Part shown: in pieces, positions 33,355 to 37,425 of the stretch
Layout of the letters: every line of letters starts with the position of its first letter
Numbering within the stretch: the stretch's first letter is position 1
From: Sphingomonadaceae bacterium
Lineage (GTDB): Bacteria > Pseudomonadota > Alphaproteobacteria > Sphingomonadales > Sphingomonadaceae
Length of the DNA: 37,425 nt
Assembly (NCBI GenBank): GCA_947477745.1
Contig: CANJUF010000029.1
Coordinates: forward strand, 1 to 37,425
Reading direction: 5' to 3'
Translations under genes and position numbers: made by a program
Notes under the pieces: model-generated
Database searches by the model: none
Told to the model about the DNA's origin: nothing
Seen by the model: the letters and a program-made list of their open reading frames with translations, nothing else

Positions 33355-34002
33355 ATGGACGAAACACGAAGGGCTCTGGACGAGCTCATCCTGGCCAGAA
33401 AAGGCTGCACGTACTCAGGGATTTCGCGGCTGCTCGGCCGCAATGTGTCCTATATCCAGCAGTACATTCGCAAGGGCAGCCCGCGGTATCTCGACGAGAG
33501 CGATCGCAACATCCTTGCGCGATTCTTCGGCGTGGATGAGCGCATATTGGGCGCCCCGCCCCATCGCAGCTCCCCCGTGGTCGAACTGGTGCAGATCCCG
33601 GTTCTGGATGTCGAAGCATCTGCCGGTCACGGCGCACTTGCGGAAATGGAGAACAAAAGCGCGCAGTTCGGCTTCGATGAAGCTTGGCTACGCAAGCTGA
33701 CCCAGAGCAAGGCGGCGAGCTTGTCCATCATCCACGTTATCGGGGACTCCATGGAGCCCACGCTCAACGATGGGGACGAAGTGATGGTCGATCTTGGCGA
33801 TGGCCAGGCACGGCTGCGCGACGGGATCTATGTCCTGCGCATGGATGACGCGCTCAGTGTCAAGCGGATCGCAATCGAGCCACAGGGGCGTCGCATTTCA
33901 GTGGTGAGCGACAACGCGGCCTATCCAAGCTGGCGCGGGCTCGAGCGTCGTGCCATCAACATTGTCGGCCGGGTGCTCTGGTTCGGCCGCAAACTCCAGT
34001 AA
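33355..34002 (+). CDS. S24-family self-cleaving transcriptional repressor (LexA/CI-like)
   Basis: This encodes 215 residues. The N-terminal 65 residues form a helix-turn-helix domain (TYSGISRLLGRNVSYIQQYI). The C-terminal S24 peptidase domain has the cleavage site A90-G91 (EASAGHG), the catalytic Ser in GDSMEPTL (S132) and the catalytic Lys in LSVKRIAI (K170). Such proteins repress target genes and cleave themselves when RecA is activated by DNA damage. All catalytic residues are present. The start was taken as ATG at 33355 (MDETRRALDE); GTG at 33337 would add six residues without a ribosome site. A palindromic operator array lies just upstream, so autoregulation is likely. In conjugative elements this type of regulator often controls transfer or mutagenesis genes; its targets here are unknown. 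Confidence 0.9.
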   Translation: MDETRRALDELILARKGCTYSGISRLLGRNVSYIQQYIRKGSPRYLDESDRNILARFFGVDERILGAPPHRSSPVVELVQIPVLDVEASAGHGALAEMENKSAQFGFDEAWLRKLTQSKAASLSIIHVIGDSMEPTLNDGDEVMVDLGDGQARLRDGIYVLRMDDALSVKRIAIEPQGRRISVVSDNAAYPSWRGLERRAINIVGRVLWFGRKLQ

Positions 34003-34011
34003 AGCACCGAG

Positions 34012-34437
34012 ATGTTCCTGACACTAGCAGCCGCCGTCGTCGCGGCAGGACAAGGCTTCACCTGTACGCCTACCCATGTCTGGGACGGCGATGGGCCGAT
34101 CTGGTGCGCGGAAGGCCCGCATATCCGGATTTCGGGCATTGCTGCGCGCGAGATGGACGGCACCTGCCGGACCAACCAGCCCTGCCCGCCTGCAACCGCA
34201 CTCGAGGCGCGCGACCGCCTCGTTTCGCTGTTCGGCGGTCCACGAGGGACAATCCCGACAGGGCATGTGATCGTTTCGGCGCCGGCCATGCACTGCCGCT
34301 CCGAAGGTTCGGCCGGCGGCTCGCGGACAGCGGCCTGGTGCGTCCTTGCTTCGGGCGCCGATCTATCCTGTGCGATGGTCCGCACCGGAACGGTGCTGCG
34401 GTGGGACCGCTACTGGAAGAATCACCGTTGCCGCTGA
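34012..34437 (+). CDS. Secreted staphylococcal-nuclease-like (thermonuclease-like) protein
   Basis: This encodes 141 residues with a short signal-like N-terminus (MFLTLAAAVVAAGQGF) and a small SNase-like domain: THVWDGDGPIW, IRISGIAAREMDG, ALEARDRLVSLFGG, and a C-terminal CAMVRTGTVLRWDRYW. Canonical nuclease carries Asp21, Arg35, Asp40, Glu43 and Arg87. Here the WDGDG and IRISGIAAREMDG segments correspond to the first of these, but I cannot vouch that the full catalytic set is kept, so it may not be an active nuclease. Cysteines suggest disulfides after export. It follows the S24 repressor by nine bases and overlaps the next small gene by ten bases. Related proteins are common beside conjugation genes in sphingomonads. 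Confidence 0.8.
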   Translation: MFLTLAAAVVAAGQGFTCTPTHVWDGDGPIWCAEGPHIRISGIAAREMDGTCRTNQPCPPATALEARDRLVSLFGGPRGTIPTGHVIVSAPAMHCRSEGSAGGSRTAAWCVLASGADLSCAMVRTGTVLRWDRYWKNHRCR

Positions 34438-34631
34438 GCGACTGGGAGCTCTGGGCCTGCGCCAACCAGGTTCTCACGGCCCATGGGCATGAAGCTCCGC
34501 GCCATGTCGCCGAACAGATCGGTGCTCTTGTCCTCGCTGGTGATCAGGAAGGTGTCCGTGCCTGGCAGGAGATCGCAAGGCGAATTGCCGATCTAGCAGA
34601 CCTCAAGGATACGCCGACTTCCCGGCACTGA
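34428..34631 (+). CDS. DUF6961-like small protein
   Basis: This encodes 67 residues starting with TTG at 34428, seven bases after GGAAGA (34415-34420). It overlaps the end of the SNase-like gene by ten bases. The product (SDWELWACANQVLTAHG, then HVAEQIGALVLAGDQEGVRAW) matches my recollection of the DUF6961 family, short soluble helical proteins found widely in sphingomonad genomes and plasmids. Function unknown. The same frame is open back to 34104, but that part lies under the SNase-like gene in another frame and lacks sense. Linked expression with the S24 and SNase-like genes is likely from the spacing. Confidence 0.75.
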   Translation: MPLSDWELWACANQVLTAHGHEAPRHVAEQIGALVLAGDQEGVRAWQEIARRIADLADLKDTPTSRH

Positions 34632-34646
34632 CCGACATTACCCCTA

Positions 34647-34697
34647 GGCGATCGATAAACCCCAACACTCTGGTCAACCGATTGGGGAAAGATCGCC
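34647..34697. repeat. Interrupted inverted repeat downstream of the DUF6961-like gene
   Basis: Two nested pairs of complementary arms face each other: GGCGATC (34647-34653) with GATCGCC (34691-34697), and CCCCAA (34660-34665) with TTGGGG (34682-34687), around a 16-base loop. The stem would have 13 pairs with a small asymmetric internal loop. It begins 15 bases after the stop of the preceding gene. There is no run of T after it, so it is not a standard intrinsic terminator. It could be a transcript-end hairpin or a protein-binding or recombination site. Confidence 0.5.
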
Positions 34698-34943
34698 GGG
34701 GAAGAGACAGGACTGCCCTTCACCGCGCTTGCCGCCTTCGCCTTCGATTACGAACCCGCGCATGCGCTCGACCAGATGCCGCGCGAGATCGACGCGGGCA
34801 TTCCGCTGCTGGCGGGGGTCATCGGCATTGAGGCCGCAGAGAACTGGCTCAGGGGCTACTGCAAGCGCCACTTCCAGATGGGTGAGCAGAATATCGTCAG
34901 CGATTCGGGGCATAGCCCCATTGAGAACAAATTAAGAACTTAA
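34659..34943 (+). pseudogene. Probable remnant of a plus-strand gene lacking its start
   Basis: From 34659 to the TAA at 34941-34943 one plus-strand frame is open and keeps strongly G/C-ending codons, at least between 34700 and 34890. It encodes a protein-like sequence (ETGLPFTALAAFAFDYEPAH, IGIEAAENWLRGYCKRHFQM). No ATG, GTG or TTG opens it; the only internal ATG, at 34776, would leave 55 residues. The last 20 codons turn A/T-rich, as if read-through past a break. I take it as the 3' remnant of a gene whose start was lost, perhaps at the inverted repeat at 34647-34697. The minus-strand frame over the same bases (34674-34913) lacks codon bias and is rejected. Family not recognised. Confidence 0.45.
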
Positions 34944-34995
34944 TGTCAATCTGCATGCCTTTGACCTAAGCCGACCACCCGTCCTGCCGCTTCAG

Positions 34996-37425
34996 TCAGA
35001 TGCCGATTTCGAAGGGTTTGACGATCGAACGGTCACGCTCGGGTGGCTCGCGCCCGGGCGCCTGTACCTTATCCATCTGATCGCCCCTGGCCTGCCCCTG
35101 GGCCGCCGCATTGCGGAGCAGATCGACGGTTTCCAGCGCGGAGCGCTTCATGCCGGTGTTGCGTCCGACCGCGGCTTCGAGCCGCGACGCATTGTCAACG
35201 AAGAGCGTGAGCCCGTCACGCAATCGGGTGATTGTCACCAGGAACGTCTGCTGGTTCGACAGATTGCGTTCCCGGCTGTCCATGACCGCGATCCCCCGGT
35301 CCGAGGTCAATCCCTGCGCCATGTGAGCATTGAGCGCGTAGGCGAGGTCGAGCCTCCGCAACATCGGATCCTCCCTTGCCAACTCATGCGCGATGCCCAT
35401 CGATGTGGTAAGTTTAACGGACTTGCTGTCGATCCCGGTAATCCGGGCTTGATCGGCATTGATCAGGCCGCGCTTGTGGTCCGTGTCCGTCCAGCGGATG
35501 CGGTCGCCGACATGGAGTTCCAGGGGCTTCACTTCGTAGAGCCGCAAGGGGTCGTGTTCGCCTTGCGGCCGGAGCTTCCCAGGTGTGAATTCGAACCGCT
35601 TGCCCTGCCCGTTCTCGAGGGTGACACGCTCGCGTTTCGGGTCGCTTTCAACCACCCGGTAGGATCCGCGCGTGAGGCCTTGGGCGCGCTTGTCGCGGTC
35701 GACTTCAACCACCATGCCGCGAACATAGGTGCCCGTATACCGCAGTTCCTCGCGTGTCGTATTGACGCGCGCAAGCACTTCGAGCTTGAGCGCAGGCTGC
35801 CCCAATTCGCCATTTGCCTTGAGACCTGTCTGCACGGCCTCGTTTACCTCGCTGCGCAATGTGCGCCCCGACGCATAGATGGCGGTCCGCTCACGCTCGG
35901 CGGGTGCAAGCGCCAGCCATGCTGCGGCGGCCTCGATAGCCGCCCCTTCCCCGACCTCGACGACATTGGATCCCAGGTGGCGCAAGGCTTCTTCGATCTG
36001 CCCGCCTTGTGCGGCATGCTGGGCAGCCCGCAGTGCCCGGTCACGACCGCGCAAGTTGATGTTCATGGTCGCTGTCTCGACGCCAGCCTTCTGCATGACC
36101 TCAAAGGGTTTGCCGGCATCGACCGCACCCAATTGCTTCCTGTCGCCGATACTGGCGAAGCGCGAAAACTCGAGGAGGTTCGCCAGCCGGACCAGCTTTT
36201 CCTTGTCGGTGTTGCCGACCATCGAGGCTTCGTCGAGAAGGACCACGGTGCCGCGCAGCTCGCTGCGCGCAGACGCAAGGGCCGTTTTGTCTCCGCCTTC
36301 GAGCAGCGCGGCATGGCGCTTCAGGAACCGCGCCACAGTCATTGAAGGTATCCCGGTATCGCGCTCAAGCATCTGCACGAGCGTGTTCTGGACGGCGAGA
36401 CCGAGTACGGCTTTACCTTCCTCCCGCAAGATGTCGGCGACGGGTTGGAGCACGGTGCTCTTGCCTGCCCCGGCCACGCCCTGGATAGCCACAATCCGGT
36501 TGCTGGAGCCAAGGAGAAGCCTTCCTGCGGCCTCCTGCCCCTGATTGAGGGTCATCCCATATTTGAGCTGGGACAGCGCCTGAAGGCGCGCGCCAGCCTC
36601 GGCAGGATCGACAATGGGCGGGGCCGTTCCGCGCCCTGCCTCGACGGCTGCAACGATCCGCTGCTCGGCAGCAATGGCCCCTGCGGTTGTGACAAGCCCC
36701 CGGTCCGCCCCTTTGCCGCGCGCGAGTTCGGCCTGGCGGAGCAGTTGCTCCACCCTGCGCTCGATCTCTGGCATGGCCACCGGCAATCCGAACCCCAGCG
36801 CCGTCTTGTAGATGTCGGTGCGGGCAAAGGCTGCTTCGCGTTCGGAAAGGTGGCGCACAGCCGAAGCAACCGCATGGACAGCGGCAATCTCCTGCGGCGA
36901 TTTTCTGGCAAGATCCCGCGGGACGAGCGGATCGCCCGCGCGCAGCCCCAATCGCTCGGCAAGGGCCTGAGCGATGCCGCGACCGTGCTCGACCACGTCG
37001 CGGACAAACCCGCCGAGCGTTGGCACCCCGCCGATGTCCATGGCAGCCCTGCCATTAGCCCTAGCGATAACCTCGGCGGGGTCGAAACCGATCCGTGCCG
37101 CCTGATCACGCCATTGCCGGCCAAGCGCGCTGCGATCCTCGATCGTCTGCTTTGCCGCACGCGTCATGAGGTTGGCGGCATTGCGCGCGGCCAGGCCCTT
37201 GCCATTCATGCCGTCAAGCGCAGCAACGATTTCAGCGCGGCGGGAACTGAAGGCATCGCGGACGTGCCGGGGCACCCCCGCCGCTTCAAAATTGCCATGT
37301 TTACCGATCTCGCCGATTTCGTAACCGAGCTTCTCGACCGAGAGCCGGAAGCGCGCCATGGTCATCGCATTGAGGAGCGTATTGTGCTCCCAGAGCTTGT
37401 CATTGCGAAGCGCCCGCCACTTGCC
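34996..37425 (-). CDS. traI: MobF conjugative relaxase/helicase (TraI/TrwC family), 5' end outside window
   Basis: The frame is open to the right edge; the ATG at 37365 is internal, because codons upstream (reading GKWRALRNDKLWEHNTLL) continue the protein. The first visible residues (MARFRLSVEKLGYEIGEIGK) are the end of the TrwC-type relaxase domain. Then comes a RecD-like superfamily 1 helicase: LNQGQEAA, Walker A GVAGAGKST at about 36455-36480, LLDEASMVG, GDRKQLGAVDAGKPF, and the C-terminal LAYALNAHMAQGLTSDRG and VTITRLRDGLTLFVDN. The enzyme nicks oriT, stays bound to the 5' end and unwinds the transferred strand. The tyrosine active site lies outside the window. The gene runs opposite to the tra genes at the left, unlike F, where all lie on one strand. 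Confidence 0.93.
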   Translation of the reverse strand, partial: GKWRALRNDKLWEHNTLLNAMTMARFRLSVEKLGYEIGEIGKHGNFEAAGVPRHVRDAFSSRRAEIVAALDGMNGKGLAARNAANLMTRAAKQTIEDRSALGRQWRDQAARIGFDPAEVIARANGRAAMDIGGVPTLGGFVRDVVEHGRGIAQALAERLGLRAGDPLVPRDLARKSPQEIAAVHAVASAVRHLSEREAAFARTDIYKTALGFGLPVAMPEIERRVEQLLRQAELARGKGADRGLVTTAGAIAAEQRIVAAVEAGRGTAPPIVDPAEAGARLQALSQLKYGMTLNQGQEAAGRLLLGSSNRIVAIQGVAGAGKSTVLQPVADILREEGKAVLGLAVQNTLVQMLERDTGIPSMTVARFLKRHAALLEGGDKTALASARSELRGTVVLLDEASMVGNTDKEKLVRLANLLEFSRFASIGDRKQLGAVDAGKPFEVMQKAGVETATMNINLRGRDRALRAAQHAAQGGQIEEALRHLGSNVVEVGEGAAIEAAAAWLALAPAERERTAIYASGRTLRSEVNEAVQTGLKANGELGQPALKLEVLARVNTTREELRYTGTYVRGMVVEVDRDKRAQGLTRGSYRVVESDPKRERVTLENGQGKRFEFTPGKLRPQGEHDPLRLYEVKPLELHVGDRIRWTDTDHKRGLINADQARITGIDSKSVKLTTSMGIAHELAREDPMLRRLDLAYALNAHMAQGLTSDRGIAVMDSRERNLSNQQTFLVTITRLRDGLTLFVDNASRLEAAVGRNTGMKRSALETVDLLRNAAAQGQARGDQMDKVQAPGREPPERDRSIVKPFEIGI

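Noticed and set aside
34674..34913. 79-codon minus-strand frame
   Set aside because: Codon third-position bias on this stretch fits the plus-strand remnant; the minus product has no features.
1..37425. CRISPR arrays, tRNA or rRNA genes, insertion sequences
   Set aside because: No regularly spaced repeats, tRNA-like folds, rRNA motifs or transposase genes were seen on either strand.

Overview
The window is GC-rich and tightly packed. Two conjugation-gene blocks flank one long operon encoding a 7-deazaguanine DNA modification and restriction (Dpd) system. The host is most likely an alphaproteobacterium of the sphingomonad group, and the replicon a conjugative plasmid or integrative conjugative element. 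That placement rests on the base composition, the F-type transfer genes, and two small proteins (a 59-residue protein at 33069-33248 and a DUF6961-like protein at 34428-34631) that I recall as common in sphingomonads. No marker gene here fixes the species.

Layout. (1) 1-7742, plus strand: the mating-pair-formation half of an F-type type IV secretion system, in the canonical order traU (3' end only), trbC, traN, traF, traH, traG. (2) 7746-7976, minus strand: a small single-pass membrane protein, convergent with traG. (3) 8189-32257, minus strand: one 15-gene Dpd run. Read from its promoter end it is dpdC, dpdB (copy 1), dpdA, dpdB (copy 2), queE, queD, queC, a 60-nt gap, then dpdE, dpdF, dpdG, dpdH, dpdI, dpdJ, dpdK, dpdD. 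(4) 32394-34943: a divergent A/T-richer orphan gene, a 59-residue protein, an S24-type self-cleaving repressor with a clear operator palindrome, a secreted SNase-like protein, a DUF6961-like protein, and a short gene remnant. (5) 34996 to the right edge, minus strand: the helicase part of a MobF relaxase (TraI/TrwC family), whose 5' end lies outside the window.

How it works together. QueD, QueE and QueC supply preQ0 from carboxytetrahydropterin; FolE, the first step, and QueF, which would divert preQ0 to queuosine, are not in the window. DpdA, a tRNA-guanine transglycosylase paralogue, together with DpdB swaps guanine in DNA for preQ0. DpdC converts the inserted base to the amide form (ADG). 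The downstream genes (SNF2-like, RecQ-like and DUF1998-like helicases, a P-loop ATPase, a PLD-type nuclease and three proteins of unknown biochemistry) are the restriction arm that attacks unmodified DNA. Nearly every junction is a 1- or 4-nt stop/start overlap, so the run looks translationally coupled. The one real gap, at 26088-26147, falls exactly between the modification and restriction arms.

The most unusual points are two divergent DpdB paralogues flanking dpdA, a QueD that lacks the canonical catalytic cysteine, carriage of a whole Dpd locus as cargo inside a conjugation region with no visible recombinase, a composition shift in the 3' third of traG next to a small membrane-protein gene, and a palindromic operator in front of the S24 regulator.
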